Shown: positions 16,212 through 25,294, counted from the first letter of the stretch. The stretch is DNA of 64,000 bases from Duganella aquatilis (GCF_009674565.1 NZ_WKJL01000006.1:62001-126000); one strand, 5' to 3'. The notes: generated by a model from the letters alone, not told the origin. Made by a program: numbers and translations.

Positions 16212-17198
16212 CTACGCCCGCGTGATATAAGGCTGCGCGAAGCGGGTATCGACCAGCTCCGCGATGGCGCGGTTCAAATCCGTATCCGCCTTGACCAGCG
16301 CCTCTTCCTTCAAAATCGGCGCCGCGACCTGCAAAGCCTTCACATGTTCGCTGCCCGGCTGCGGATTGCTGAAATCACTGCGCAGCTTCACCTGCAACAG
16401 CGCCACCGGCAGTGATACCTTCGCCTCTTCAGACAAAATCTTGGCCGCCTCCGTCGGATTCGCCCGCACCCAGGTCCGAGCGCGCTCATAGGCCTTGATC
16501 ACCCGCGCCACCTCCGCCGGCCGCGTCGCCAGAAAATCCTCGCGCACGTTCAGGAATCCATAGGTGTTGAACGCCACATTCCGATAAATCAGCTTCGAGC
16601 CGCTTTCCAGCTCACTGGCCGCCATATGCGGATCGAGGCCGGCCCACGCATCGACCTTGCCTTGCTCCAGCGCCGCGCGGCCATCCGCATGCTGCAAGCC
16701 CACATGCTCGATATCGCTGCGCTTCAAGCCCGCTGTCTGCAAAGACCGCAGCAGGAAAAGATAAGGATCGGTACCCTTGGTAGCCGCCACCTTCTTGCCC
16801 TTCAAATCCGCCACGGTGCGGATAGGCGAATCCTTGCGCACCACCAGCGCCGTCCACTCCGGACGCGAAAAAATATACGGCGTCTTGATCGGATTGCCAT
16901 TCGCCTTGGCCAGCAACGCAGCCAGGCCCGCCGAGGAGCCGATATCGATACTGTTCGCATTCAGATATTCAAGCGCGCGATTGCTGCCGGCGCTCAGCAC
17001 CCAGCGCACCTGCACGCCGTCCGCCTTGAACTCCTCCTCCAGCCAGCCAAAGCGCCGCAGCACCAGGCTGACAGGCGAATAATAGGCATAGTCCAGCCGC
17101 AGCTCCTTCAGCGGCGCGGCAACGACCAGCGATACAGGAGACAAACCGGACAAGGCGGCACTACCGGCCGCCAGCTTCAACAGGGTTCTGCGCTTCAT
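16212..17198 (-). CDS. Sulfonate-type ABC transporter substrate-binding protein
   Basis: 328 residues from ATG 17198; upstream in-frame codons would add 20 residues before the signal. The N-terminus KRRTLLKLAAGSAALSG is a Tat-like signal (twin arginine, then hydrophobic). The mature part is a periplasmic binding protein of the SsuA/NMT1 family: RLDYAYYSPVSLVLRRFGWLEEEF, SIDIGSSAGLAALLA, VRKDSPIRTVADLKGKKVAATKGTDPYLFLLRSL and DAWAGLDPHMA. It should deliver an organosulfonate or related anion to the downstream permease and ATPase. The exact ligand is unknown. No monooxygenase of the SsuD or TauD kind is nearby. Confidence 0.9.
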   Translation of the reverse strand: MKRRTLLKLAAGSAALSGLSPVSLVVAAPLKELRLDYAYYSPVSLVLRRFGWLEEEFKADGVQVRWVLSAGSNRALEYLNANSIDIGSSAGLAALLAKANGNPIKTPYIFSRPEWTALVVRKDSPIRTVADLKGKKVAATKGTDPYLFLLRSLQTAGLKRSDIEHVGLQHADGRAALEQGKVDAWAGLDPHMAASELESGSKLIYRNVAFNTYGFLNVREDFLATRPAEVARVIKAYERARTWVRANPTEAAKILSEEAKVSLPVALLQVKLRSDFSNPQPGSEHVKALQVAAPILKEEALVKADTDLNRAIAELVDTRFAQPYITRA

Positions 17199-17292
17199 GT
17201 GTTCCCAATATGAGGAGTGGATGCATAAAGTATTACATCCACTCTCTTTCTGGTACACGAAGAAAACCAGCTTTACATAGTTGAAAATCGCA

Positions 17293-18474
17293 TCAAGCCA
17301 GCGCCTGTGCAGGGCCGAAGAACTCGTAATAAGTCTGCGCCGGCGGCACGCCCAATTCCGCCAAGTGCGCCTTGATCGCCTTCATGAACGGCGTGGGGCC
17401 GAGGAAGTAAGCGTCCAGATCGCGCGTCGCCGGCAGCCACTCGGCCAGCTGCTGGGGATTCAGATACCCGGTGGCGTGCGGCTGCGGCGTGTGCGCATCC
17501 ACGGACTCATAGCAATAGAAGCGTTGCAGTTGCGGATGCCGGGCCGCCAGCGCATCGATATGATCGCGGAACGCATGCACGCCGGCGTGACGCGCCGCGT
17601 GGATGAAGTGGATAGAGCGGTTGCTGGTCAGGGCTGCCGTCAGCATCGCCAGCGTCGGCGTGATGCCGACGCCGCCGCTGATCAGCACCAGCGGCTTGTC
17701 GCTATCGGCCAGCACGAAGTCGCCCGATGGCGGGAACAGATTGATGCTATCGCCGACCTGCACATGGTCGTGCAGAAAGTTGGACACCAAGCCGCCCGGC
17801 TCGCGTTTGACGCTGATACGATAGTTCGTACCATTGGCCGCGGCGGACAGGGAATACTGGCGCCGCTGCTCATCGCCATTCACGTTCACCAGTACGCCGA
17901 CGTACTGGCCCGGCTTGTGCAGCAGCACCTTGCCACCATCGACGGGCGCCAGCACAAAGGATGTGATCTCGTCGCTTTCCATCGTCTTGGAAATCACACT
18001 AAAGGCGCGCGCACCGCGCCAGCCGCCTTCGGCCTGCTCGTTCTCCGTATAGGCCTTTTCCTCGGCGCCGATCAGGATATCCGCCAGCTGGCCATAAGCC
18101 GCGCCCCACGCTTCAATCACCGCATCGGTGGCTACCTGCTCGCCGAGGACTTCGCGGATCGCCTTCAGCAGCGCGGCGCCGACGATAGGGTAGTGCTCCG
18201 GCTGAATCTGCAGCGACACGTGCTTGTTGACGATGTTGCCGACCAGCGGACCAAGCTTCTCCAGCTTTTCGATGTTCTTCGCATACATCAGAACCGCATT
18301 GGCCAGTGCGCGTTGCTGGTGGCCCTCGTGCTGGTTGGCCTGATTGAACAGCGGCTTGACGTGCGGATAGTCGCGGAACAGCGATTTATAAAAATGGCGG
18401 GTCAGGGCTTCGCCACCTTCTTCCAGGATTGGAACGGTGGCGGTGATGATGGCTTTGTGTTCGGTGCTAAGCAT
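17293..18474 (-). CDS. hmp: Flavohemoglobin (nitric oxide dioxygenase)
   Basis: 393 residues in the standard order: globin domain (1-140) with proximal heme ligand His85 (VNKHVSLQIQPEHY), FAD-binding barrel (about 150-255, with RRQYSLS), and NAD(P)H-binding domain (about 260-390, with LISGGVGITPTLAML and the closing YYEFFGP). It converts NO to nitrate with O2 and NAD(P)H in the cytoplasm. The upstream 100 bp contains AACAT-ATGA-ATGTT (18515-18528), a small inverted repeat, and AAAGATGAAAAC directly before the start, faintly like half an NsrR site. Neither is strong enough for a named regulator. Confidence 0.95.
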   Translation of the reverse strand: MLSTEHKAIITATVPILEEGGEALTRHFYKSLFRDYPHVKPLFNQANQHEGHQQRALANAVLMYAKNIEKLEKLGPLVGNIVNKHVSLQIQPEHYPIVGAALLKAIREVLGEQVATDAVIEAWGAAYGQLADILIGAEEKAYTENEQAEGGWRGARAFSVISKTMESDEITSFVLAPVDGGKVLLHKPGQYVGVLVNVNGDEQRRQYSLSAAANGTNYRISVKREPGGLVSNFLHDHVQVGDSINLFPPSGDFVLADSDKPLVLISGGVGITPTLAMLTAALTSNRSIHFIHAARHAGVHAFRDHIDALAARHPQLQRFYCYESVDAHTPQPHATGYLNPQQLAEWLPATRDLDAYFLGPTPFMKAIKAHLAELGVPPAQTYYEFFGPAQALA

Positions 18475-18541
18475 GGTGTTTTCATCTTTATGAGATTACG
18501 TTGAAAACAAGTATAACATATGAATGTTTAAGTGTGCACGA

Positions 18542-18567
18542 GGCGCCGCCGAAATTCCGGCAGCGCC
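18542..18567 (-). terminator. Hairpin after TonB receptor gene, terminator-like
   Basis: GGCGCCGCCG and CGGCAGCGCC pair 9 of 10 positions around a 6-nt loop, 7 nt beyond the receptor stop. No T run follows on the minus strand, so intrinsic termination is only suggested. Confidence 0.4.
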
Positions 18568-18574
18568 CGTGGAC

Positions 18575-20851
18575 TTAGATATCGAACTTCAGCTCAGCGA
18601 CGTAGGTACGTTGCGGATAAGGATGGAAGTTCCAATACTGGTAGTTATTGAGATTGTCGATGCCCACCGCCATGCTCCATTGCGCGTTGAAGCGATAGCG
18701 CACGCGCGCATCGGCGGTGAAGTATTTGCTGGCGCCTTGATAGGCAAAGCCGTTGATATCCGAATTGTCCAGCGTCGAATACTGCTTGCCGCTGTAGCGT
18801 GCCGCCAGCGTCGCCGACAGCTTGTCGTTGACGGTGTAGGTCGCCACGCCGGTGGCGCGCCATTCCGGAATGCGCGGCTGCCATTTGCCCACACTGCTCG
18901 GCGCCTTGTCGTTGCGGATGATCTTCGAGTCGGTCCACGTCAGGCTGGAGCTCAGATCCAGTCCGCGCAGGCCCACATCATTGGCGCCGTACGAAACTTC
19001 CAGGCCCTTGGTGCGGATCAGGTCCACGTTCTGGATGTTGGTGACGTTGGGCGTGACCAGCACATTGGTCTGCGAATACAGCGCGTCCGTGGTGCGTTCG
19101 CCGAATGCCGTCAGACGCAGGTAGCCAGTGGCCAGCTTGCGTTCTCCACTCAGCTCCGTGGTCCAGGACTTTTCCGGCTTCAGGTTCGGATCGTTGTTGG
19201 TCAGCTGGCCGGCCGCGTTGACGCCGCCCTGGTACAGCTCCGATACGGTTGGCATGCGCACCGCGCGGCCCAGCGAGGCTTTCAGCACCCAGTCCTCGCT
19301 GGCCTGGTAGGCCAGCGCCGCCTTGGGTGACACATAGTTCTCGGTACGCTCGACATGCGATACGGCCTTGAGCGCATTGGCCGTCACACCGTCATGCGCG
19401 TGCCATTGCTCGAAGCGCGCGCCCAGTACTGTCTTCCACTGCGGGGCGAACTTCCAGGTGTCCTGTGCGTACAGGCTGTTGATTTCGGTCCTGCCGGCGA
19501 AGCGGGAGGTCGCGGCGCCACCTGGCGCGCCATTGATCCAGTCGGTGGTGGGTGACTCGGTGCTGCTCAATTTGTAGGCTTCGCGCTGATAGCCGAATTC
19601 CGCCACGTGCCCCACGTCCGGACGCCATACGCCCTTGGCGGCGAAGGTGTTCCAGCCGGTGCCGCTCTGATTCACCAGTCGCCCGGCGCCACCGGACAAC
19701 GCGGCCGGCATGGCGACAGTGGCGGCGCGCAGCTGGTCCTTGTTGTAGTCATACAGGCTGGCCGCGACTTCCCAGTCGAATACGCCCTTGGTGTTGGTCT
19801 TGACGGTCAGGCCGTGCATATAGTGCTGCAGGTCTTCGTTGGACAGGTTGAAATCGGTCGGCGCCAGCGTGTAGCTGCGTCCATTGACGTTGACGACGCC
19901 ACTGTAGACCGGCTGGCCCGCCGCATCGCGCAGATAAGTGGAAGGGCGGCCTTCCGAATCGTTGCGCCACAGCCCGAAGGTATAGGTGGCGCGCATGGTC
20001 GGCGAAAAGTCATAGGCCAGCTTGGCCTTCAACTGATCCTGCGTCGTGTGGTACTGCGTGGCGGCGCCGAACAGATACCACGGCGTGTTGGTGCGATCCA
20101 GGCCGGCGACGGCGCCTGTGACCGGCGTGCCGGCGTTGCCGACCGCGCCGGCGGACACCGCGCGCGTCGGGAAGGTCAGCGGCTGGCCTTCGCTGTCGGT
20201 GCGGCTCAGGGCCAGCCACCAGGACCACGCGCCCTGGCGGTCGCCAAGCGAGAAACTGCCTTGCTTGCCGTCGTAATTGTCGTTGGTGCCGTAGAGTTTA
20301 AACGGCTGATGCGTCAGCGTCAGCTTGGCGTGCGCCTCGAATCTGGTCGGCATGCGCGTGACGTAATCGACTACCGCGCCGACTGAGTTGCCGCCGTAGG
20401 CTGCGGAGAACGGGCCATACAGCACATCGACACGCTCGATTTCCTCCGGGCTGACCATGCCCCAGCGCGGCGCGAAGGTGGCGCCGTTGCCGAGGTAGTT
20501 GGACAGCAGGATGCCGTCCGCATAGACCATCGAGCGCGCGCTGTTGCCGGTGCCGGAAGCGCGCGTGGACAGCACGGCGTGATTGTAGTCGCCGATGTAG
20601 CGCTTGCGAACCAGAAGGCTGGGCAGGTATTTCAGCGCGTCTTCGGCATCGGTGGCGTTGATATCGCGCTCGATTTCTTCACGCGTGATGCCTTCGATGG
20701 TGGTCGGGATCTGCGTCGGCAGCGAAGTAGGGCGGTTGCCGGTAATGGTGACGGTGCCCAGCTGATGCTGCGGCACGTCTTCATCGGCGTGGACCTGGGT
20801 GGCAAAGGCGGCAAGCAGCGCCAATGCCAAGGGAGACATGGTGGTTTTCAT
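18575..20851 (-). CDS. TonB-dependent receptor with DUF2946 partner (substrate unknown, possibly copper)
   Basis: 758 residues from ATG 20851 (MKTTMSPLALALLAAFATQVHA, a clean signal peptide); an upstream open extension is Arg-rich and unlikely. The plug has LGTVTITGNRP, DAEDALKYLPSLLVRKR, SMVYADGILLSNYLG and SPEEIERVDVLYGPFSAAYGGNSVGAVVDYVTR. The barrel ends AELKFDI. I cannot place the ligand from the barrel. The gene directly upstream on the same strand is a DUF2946 protein with a HCxxC motif; such proteins often accompany outer-membrane receptors in copper-related loci, so copper is a candidate. I see no Fur box directly upstream. Confidence 0.88.
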   Translation of the reverse strand: MKTTMSPLALALLAAFATQVHADEDVPQHQLGTVTITGNRPTSLPTQIPTTIEGITREEIERDINATDAEDALKYLPSLLVRKRYIGDYNHAVLSTRASGTGNSARSMVYADGILLSNYLGNGATFAPRWGMVSPEEIERVDVLYGPFSAAYGGNSVGAVVDYVTRMPTRFEAHAKLTLTHQPFKLYGTNDNYDGKQGSFSLGDRQGAWSWWLALSRTDSEGQPLTFPTRAVSAGAVGNAGTPVTGAVAGLDRTNTPWYLFGAATQYHTTQDQLKAKLAYDFSPTMRATYTFGLWRNDSEGRPSTYLRDAAGQPVYSGVVNVNGRSYTLAPTDFNLSNEDLQHYMHGLTVKTNTKGVFDWEVAASLYDYNKDQLRAATVAMPAALSGGAGRLVNQSGTGWNTFAAKGVWRPDVGHVAEFGYQREAYKLSSTESPTTDWINGAPGGAATSRFAGRTEINSLYAQDTWKFAPQWKTVLGARFEQWHAHDGVTANALKAVSHVERTENYVSPKAALAYQASEDWVLKASLGRAVRMPTVSELYQGGVNAAGQLTNNDPNLKPEKSWTTELSGERKLATGYLRLTAFGERTTDALYSQTNVLVTPNVTNIQNVDLIRTKGLEVSYGANDVGLRGLDLSSSLTWTDSKIIRNDKAPSSVGKWQPRIPEWRATGVATYTVNDKLSATLAARYSGKQYSTLDNSDINGFAYQGASKYFTADARVRYRFNAQWSMAVGIDNLNNYQYWNFHPYPQRTYVAELKFDI

Positions 20852-20917
20852 GGTATTCCTGATGATACGGATAGATAGCCGCCGTCGTCGCAACGATGGC
20901 GGAGCACGAACTAACGA

Positions 20918-21277
20918 TCAGGAAAAGGCGGGAGGTCCGCGAGGGTTGGCGGCGCGCCACGTGTGCAGCGGCTGCGGCGCGGTGTAGAACAGCGGTGGAT
21001 AAAAGTCATGGCCGTCGATGACGGCGAAACCGCCCAGGGCCGACGGCGGCAAGGCCGGCGCGCCGCCATGCATCACGCAATAAGCGCAATGCTCCATGCC
21101 GTGCATGATATTGGTGGGCGCCTTCTTGGCGCCGCTGTCCACCGTACACATTTCCGCCAGGGCGGCGGTGGTGGTGGAAGCCAGGGCATGCGATACCGTC
21201 GGCGCCAGCGCGGCAAACAGAACGCCAAGCATGGCGATCCAGATGTGCAGCGTTTGGCGTTTGACGAAATAGAGCAT
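20918..21277 (-). CDS. DUF2946 protein, exported, HCxxC motif
   Basis: 119 residues from ATG 21277; a TTG two codons upstream is also open. A hydrophobic N-terminal segment (LHIWIAMLGVLFAALAPTVSHALA) is a signal peptide or anchor. The core MEHCAYCVMHGGAPALPP is the HC-x2-C-x2-H signature of DUF2946, a family of small proteins found near metal, especially copper, transport genes. It precedes the TonB receptor by 66 nt on the same strand, so they likely form an operon. It is divergent from the FecA-like receptor, and the Fur box between them could affect both. Confidence 0.8.
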   Translation of the reverse strand: MLYFVKRQTLHIWIAMLGVLFAALAPTVSHALASTTTAALAEMCTVDSGAKKAPTNIMHGMEHCAYCVMHGGAPALPPSALGGFAVIDGHDFYPPLFYTAPQPLHTWRAANPRGPPAFS

Positions 21278-21318
21278 CCGCAAATTATAACTGACAGCTT
21301 GCGAGTCTGGTAATTGTT

Positions 21319-21337
21319 AATGAGAACTGTTATCATT
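21319..21337. promoter_or_regulatory. Fur box in the fecA/DUF2946 intergenic region
   Basis: AATGAGAACTGTTATCATT is a near-perfect inverted repeat (one mismatch per arm) and resembles the Fur consensus of ATGA/TCAT half-sites. It lies 33 nt upstream of the FecA-like start, where a repressor would block initiation, and 42 nt from the divergent DUF2946 gene. Confidence 0.75.
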
Positions 21338-21369
21338 CAAATTATTATCACACAACAACTATTCTTCAC

Positions 21370-23448
21370 ATGTCTGAACTGCAACTGAATGTCGCGCCTT
21401 TCAAACTGACCGCCCTGGCCGCCGCGGTGTCCCTGCTGATGGCGCCGTTCGCGCTGCACGCCCAACAGACGGAAGACGCGCCGATGGAATCGATCCAGGT
21501 GTCGGGCAGCTGGCTCGGCTCCGGCCTGCAAAACAGCGTGAAGAACTTCGCCGGCGCACGTACCGTGGTCAACAAGGAAGAAATCGACGAGACCGGCGCG
21601 GCCAACATCGGTGACGTGCTGCGCCGCATTCCCGGCGTGCAGTCGACCGACAACTCGGGCACGGCCGGCAGCGCCATCTCGCTGAACATCGGCATTCGCG
21701 GTCTGACCGGCCGCTACTCGCCGCGTTCGACCGTGCTGCTGGACGGTATCCCGCTGGCGGTGGCGCCGTACGGTCAGCCGCAGCTGTCGTTCGCGCCGGT
21801 CAGCCTGAACAATATTGAATCGATCGACGTGGTGCGCGGCGGCGGCGCGGTGCGTTACGGCCCGCAGAACGTCGGCGGCATCATCAACTTCCGCAGCCGC
21901 GGGATTCCGGAAGGCGAGGGCATCAGCGGGGACGCCAGCGTGCGCTACAACCACTTCAGCGAAGGCGATGGCAACCGCCAGTACAGCGCCTTCGTCGGCG
22001 GCACCGCCAGCAACGGCCTGGGCGTGGCGCTGATGTATTCGGGCATGGAAGGTTCGGAATGGCGCAAGGGCAGCGACGAGCGCGTCAACGACGTGGCGCT
22101 AAAGTTCCGCTACCCGCTGAACAATCATAGCGAGGTGTACGGCAAGGTGTCCTACTACGACGTGCTGTCGCGCACGCCGGGTGGCCTGACGGTGGCGCAG
22201 TACAACGCCGACCCGTTCCAGAACACCCGTCCGACCGACTTCTGGAGCGGCGACCGCCATGGCGTGGACGTGGGCTACCTGAACACCATCTCGGCTGCGC
22301 AGGAATTCGAGATCAAGGCGTATTACAACGAAAGCTTCCGCCAGAGCGCGCTGATCAACGCCGCCAAGACGCAGATTACCTGGCAGCCGCGTAACTACGA
22401 AGTGCTGGGCATTGAACCGCGCTACACGCAACGCTTCAACGGCGGCGGCATGCTGCATGACGTGACCGTCGGCTACCGCTACCTGCGCGAGCGCGGCGAC
22501 GACAACAACTACATCCAGACCGTATCGACCGGCGTAAATGGCGCCATCACCCGCTTCATCAACAGCACCGACGCGCACGCGGCCTACATCGACGACCGCA
22601 TCGCGCTGGGTGCGTGGCGCATCACGCCGGGCGTGCGTTACGAGCAGATCTCGTCGACGCGCAACGACGTCGCCGCCAAATCCACCTTTGAAACCGACAA
22701 CACCAAGGCACTGCCGTCGCTGAATGTCGCCTACCTGCTGAATCCGGCGCTGACCGTGTTCGTCAACTACACCACCTCGTTCGGTCCGGTGCAGAACACG
22801 CAGTTGAATTCGCAGACGCCGGCCAATCCGCTGAAGCCGGAACTGGCCAAGACGGCCGAACTGGGTGCGCGCTGGAAGAGCGGTTCGGTGAGTGCCGAAG
22901 TGACCGCCTTCAAGCTCAAGTTCGACAACCAGATCGTGCAAGTGCCGGGCATCACGCCGGCGACGTTCCAGAACATCGGCGCGACCAAGCACGACGGCAT
23001 CGAGACGGCGGCCGACTACACGTTTGACGAAGCCAGCGCGCTGGCGGGCCTGAACGTGTACGCCAACTACACCTACACCAAGGCGATCCAGGAATCGGGC
23101 GCGACCGCGGGGCTGGACGTGCCGTTCTACTCGCGGACCACCGACACCATCGGTGCGCGCTACCGCGTCGGCGCCTGGACCGCGAACCTGTCGACCACGC
23201 ACCAGACCAAGCAATACTCCGACACCGCCAACACGGTGACGGAGACGGCCAACGGCGCCGCCGGCCTGATTCCCGGCTTCCGCCTGCTGAACGCCAACGT
23301 CTCGTGGAAACAGCGCGGCTACGAAGTGGCGGCCGGCGTCAACAACATCGCCGACAAGCGCTACTACACCCGCAACGTCGACGGCAACGCCGGTCGCATG
23401 GCCGGCGCGCCCCGCACCGGCTACGTTCAACTCCGCGTCACCTACTAA
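21370..23448 (+). CDS. fecA: TonB-dependent Fe(III)-citrate-type receptor, FecA-like
   Basis: 692 residues. The signal peptide ends at FALHAQ. The plug is strikingly FecA-like: LRRIPGVQSTDNSGTAGS, LNIGIRGL, PRSTVLLDGIPLAVAPYGQPQLS, APVSLNNIESIDVVRGGGAVRYGPQNVGGIINF. The barrel ends with GYVQLRVTY. It should take up ferric citrate or a similar ferric chelate across the outer membrane using TonB energy. It lacks the extra N-terminal signalling domain of E. coli FecA, and no FecIR pair is nearby, so surface signalling is not expected; Fur control through the upstream box is. The RAYT element begins 2 nt after its stop. Confidence 0.88.
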   Translation: MSELQLNVAPFKLTALAAAVSLLMAPFALHAQQTEDAPMESIQVSGSWLGSGLQNSVKNFAGARTVVNKEEIDETGAANIGDVLRRIPGVQSTDNSGTAGSAISLNIGIRGLTGRYSPRSTVLLDGIPLAVAPYGQPQLSFAPVSLNNIESIDVVRGGGAVRYGPQNVGGIINFRSRGIPEGEGISGDASVRYNHFSEGDGNRQYSAFVGGTASNGLGVALMYSGMEGSEWRKGSDERVNDVALKFRYPLNNHSEVYGKVSYYDVLSRTPGGLTVAQYNADPFQNTRPTDFWSGDRHGVDVGYLNTISAAQEFEIKAYYNESFRQSALINAAKTQITWQPRNYEVLGIEPRYTQRFNGGGMLHDVTVGYRYLRERGDDNNYIQTVSTGVNGAITRFINSTDAHAAYIDDRIALGAWRITPGVRYEQISSTRNDVAAKSTFETDNTKALPSLNVAYLLNPALTVFVNYTTSFGPVQNTQLNSQTPANPLKPELAKTAELGARWKSGSVSAEVTAFKLKFDNQIVQVPGITPATFQNIGATKHDGIETAADYTFDEASALAGLNVYANYTYTKAIQESGATAGLDVPFYSRTTDTIGARYRVGAWTANLSTTHQTKQYSDTANTVTETANGAAGLIPGFRLLNANVSWKQRGYEVAAGVNNIADKRYYTRNVDGNAGRMAGAPRTGYVQLRVTY

Positions 23449-23450
23449 AA

Positions 23451-23480
23451 CTCCGGGGTCAGGTCCCTCATTTCTACACG
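23451..23480 (+). repeat. Left terminal inverted repeat of RAYT element
   Basis: The 30-bp left end contains GGGGTCAGGTCCC, and its reverse complement is found without mismatch at the right end. It follows the fecA stop at once and could act on fecA mRNA folding only by pairing with the distant right end. Confidence 0.8.
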
Positions 23481-23490
23481 AGCTCAACGG

Positions 23491-24324
23491 TTAGCCACGC
23501 TTTTTCGCGGCGCGGCTTGCCGTTGCGTGCGATACGCCGAAGTGGTGGGCGATTTCCGTCAGCGTGTAGGCACGGGTGCTGTATGCGAAGGCCATCGCGT
23601 CATCTCGATTGGGATACATCAACTGGCATTCGTTGAGCGTGGGCGCCAGTGCACTGCGTTGTGCGCGGGAGATGCCGGCTAGCGCGATCGCGCTGGTTGC
23701 CGATTGGAGTTGCGCGATGAACTGTTCGCTGCCCAGCACTGTTTGCTGGAATGTTTTGGTCAAAGGACTTGCGACACCGACGCCATCGAGTACAAATTGA
23801 CGATAGGCGTCTTTGGCGTTCTGCTTCCGATCGCCGAATCGCGACAGCAACCAATTCGTGTGCAGCCAGGCGGGCGGCGGCGCCTCCGCCAAAGTCAGGT
23901 TATAGCTGCTCCACAGCCAATCCCCAGGCTCCGCAACCAGCTTTGCGCGTACCGGGTTGAGGACGATGTAACGGGCCAGTTCAAGCAGGTAGCTTTCCCT
24001 ATCGACAAGAATCGCCTTGTAGCGTCCCTGGAAGACATGGCCGGCCAGATTATGCCGACGATTGAAATACTGCGAATAAACGCCGTTAAGTTGCCTCATC
24101 CCGAGCGCCAGCCTGCCATCCAAGGTTTCCACCAACAGGTGATAGTGATTACCCATCTGGCAGAAAGAATGTATGGCGAAGCGGAACTGCGCACAGACAT
24201 CCCCCAAAGTCTGCAGCCATACTGAGCGATCGATGTCATCCATATAGATGAGCGCCTTGCGGTCGCCACGGCTGGTGACGTGGTACAGCGCACCGGGGAA
24301 TTCCAATCGAAGAGGTCTGGTCAT
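23491..24324 (-). CDS. REP-associated tyrosine transposase (RAYT, Y1/HUH family)
   Basis: 277 residues. The start TRPLRLEFPGALYHVTSRGD is the hallmark of the family. H60-Y61-H62 in GNHYHLLVE is the HUH metal-binding motif, and the segment GVYSQYFNRRHN carries the candidate catalytic Tyr, followed by GHVFQGRYKAILV and ARYIVLNPVRA. A C-terminal helix-turn-helix (LTEIAHHFGVSHATASRAAKK) probably reads the repeat. It nicks and joins single-stranded DNA at REP hairpins. No frameshift or stop interrupts it, so it looks functional. It is bounded by its own inverted repeats. Confidence 0.92.
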   Translation of the reverse strand: MTRPLRLEFPGALYHVTSRGDRKALIYMDDIDRSVWLQTLGDVCAQFRFAIHSFCQMGNHYHLLVETLDGRLALGMRQLNGVYSQYFNRRHNLAGHVFQGRYKAILVDRESYLLELARYIVLNPVRAKLVAEPGDWLWSSYNLTLAEAPPPAWLHTNWLLSRFGDRKQNAKDAYRQFVLDGVGVASPLTKTFQQTVLGSEQFIAQLQSATSAIALAGISRAQRSALAPTLNECQLMYPNRDDAMAFAYSTRAYTLTEIAHHFGVSHATASRAAKKRG

Positions 24325-24373
24325 CGCCCAACAATAGCCTGTCTGCCGCGGAAAGCCTTGGCATGGATCAGCC

Positions 24374-24403
24374 CGTGTAGAAATGAGGGACCTGACCCCG
24401 GAG
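24374..24403 (-). repeat. Right terminal inverted repeat of RAYT element
   Basis: Exact 30-bp reverse complement of 23451-23480, located 49 nt upstream of the transposase start, so it may also lie in the transposase promoter region. Confidence 0.8.
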
Positions 24404-24535
24404 TGTGCGTAGGACTAAGATGACATTCTGCAATGTTCGCAGCCTACATAGGACGACAAGTTGCTCCTATACCGGCGGGGTGGGCCGATCGATATAGTGT
24501 CTACATCAACCAGACAGACACTTACGAGGCTTACC

Positions 24536-25285
24536 ATGAACGCACTTCACACCACTCCAGCTGCAGCGCCACAAATCAGCCTGATCGGCGCTCAACAGAA
24601 CGACCTGCTGCGCGCGCTGTCACGCGACGATCTGCTGGCCCTGTTCGCCAGCCTGGAATTGGTCACGTTGCCGGAAGGTAAGCATCTGTTCGATTATGGC
24701 GATGCCGTCGAGTACACCTACTTCCCGACCAACGCCATTATTTCTCTGCAGTACGTGATGGAAGACGGCGCCACCACCGAAATCGCCGTCGTCGGCCGTG
24801 AAGGCGTCGTCGGCGTCGCATTGCATCCCACTGAACGCGCCAGCTACGCCGCCGTGGTGCAGACCGCCGGCTACGGCTACCGCCTGAAAACCGCCATGCT
24901 GCGCGAAGTCTTCTACACCGGCGGCCCTCTGGCCCAGCAACTGATGCGCTACACCAGCATGATGTTCGCCCAACTGGCGCAAAGCGTCGCCGGCAGCCGT
25001 CACACCAGCATTGAGCAGAAGCTGTGCCGCTGGCTGCTGGAACGCCTGGACCGTTCCCTGTCCAACGAGCTGAAGGTGACCCAGGAAATGATCGCCAACA
25101 TGCTGGGCGTGCGTCGCGAAAGCATCACGGGCGCGGCAGGCAAGCTGGCACAGGAAGGACTGATTATCTACCGTCGCGGCCTGGTTACCGTACTGGACCG
25201 TGAAGCGATGGAACGCCGCGCAGGCAGCTGCTACCAGGGCCGCATCATCAATGCGACTCCGGCACAGCCACGTTACGCAGCGTAA
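24536..25285 (+). CDS. Crp/Fnr-family transcriptional regulator
   Basis: 249 residues from ATG 24536, which has ACGAGG upstream; the open frame runs 75 nt further but lacks a credible start. An N-terminal cyclic-nucleotide-binding fold (about 30-130, with LPEGKHLFDYGD, YFPTNAIISLQY and AVVGREGVVGVAL) is followed by a dimer helix and a winged HTH (about 170-230, VTQEMIANMLGVRRESITGAAGKLAQEGLI). It lacks the Cys cluster of Fnr and the full cAMP pocket (RxS in the phosphate cassette), so the effector is probably neither an iron-sulfur cluster nor cAMP. This variant is common in environmental proteobacteria, with unknown signal. It is transcribed away from the RAYT element. Confidence 0.9.
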   Translation: MNALHTTPAAAPQISLIGAQQNDLLRALSRDDLLALFASLELVTLPEGKHLFDYGDAVEYTYFPTNAIISLQYVMEDGATTEIAVVGREGVVGVALHPTERASYAAVVQTAGYGYRLKTAMLREVFYTGGPLAQQLMRYTSMMFAQLAQSVAGSRHTSIEQKLCRWLLERLDRSLSNELKVTQEMIANMLGVRRESITGAAGKLAQEGLIIYRRGLVTVLDREAMERRAGSCYQGRIINATPAQPRYAA

Positions 25286-25294
25286 GAGAGGAAT

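Larger units (their letters stand above)
23451..24403. mobile_element. RAYT (REP-associated tyrosine transposase) element with perfect 30-bp ends
   Basis: A 953-bp unit bounded by an exact inverted repeat: 23451-23480 reads CTCCGGGGTCAGGTCCCTCA and continues to CACG, and 24374-24403 is its full 30-base reverse complement. The single gene inside codes for an HUH/Y1 transposase. RAYTs are known to act on REP-type repeats in single-stranded DNA and are usually domesticated. The left end begins 2 nt after the fecA stop, leaving the receptor intact. No obvious target duplication is seen. Confidence 0.8.

Noticed and set aside
18476-18528. Possible NsrR site upstream of hmp
   Set aside because: Only AAGATG-like half-site similarity; the small inverted repeat AACAT-N4-ATGTT does not fit a known NO regulator.
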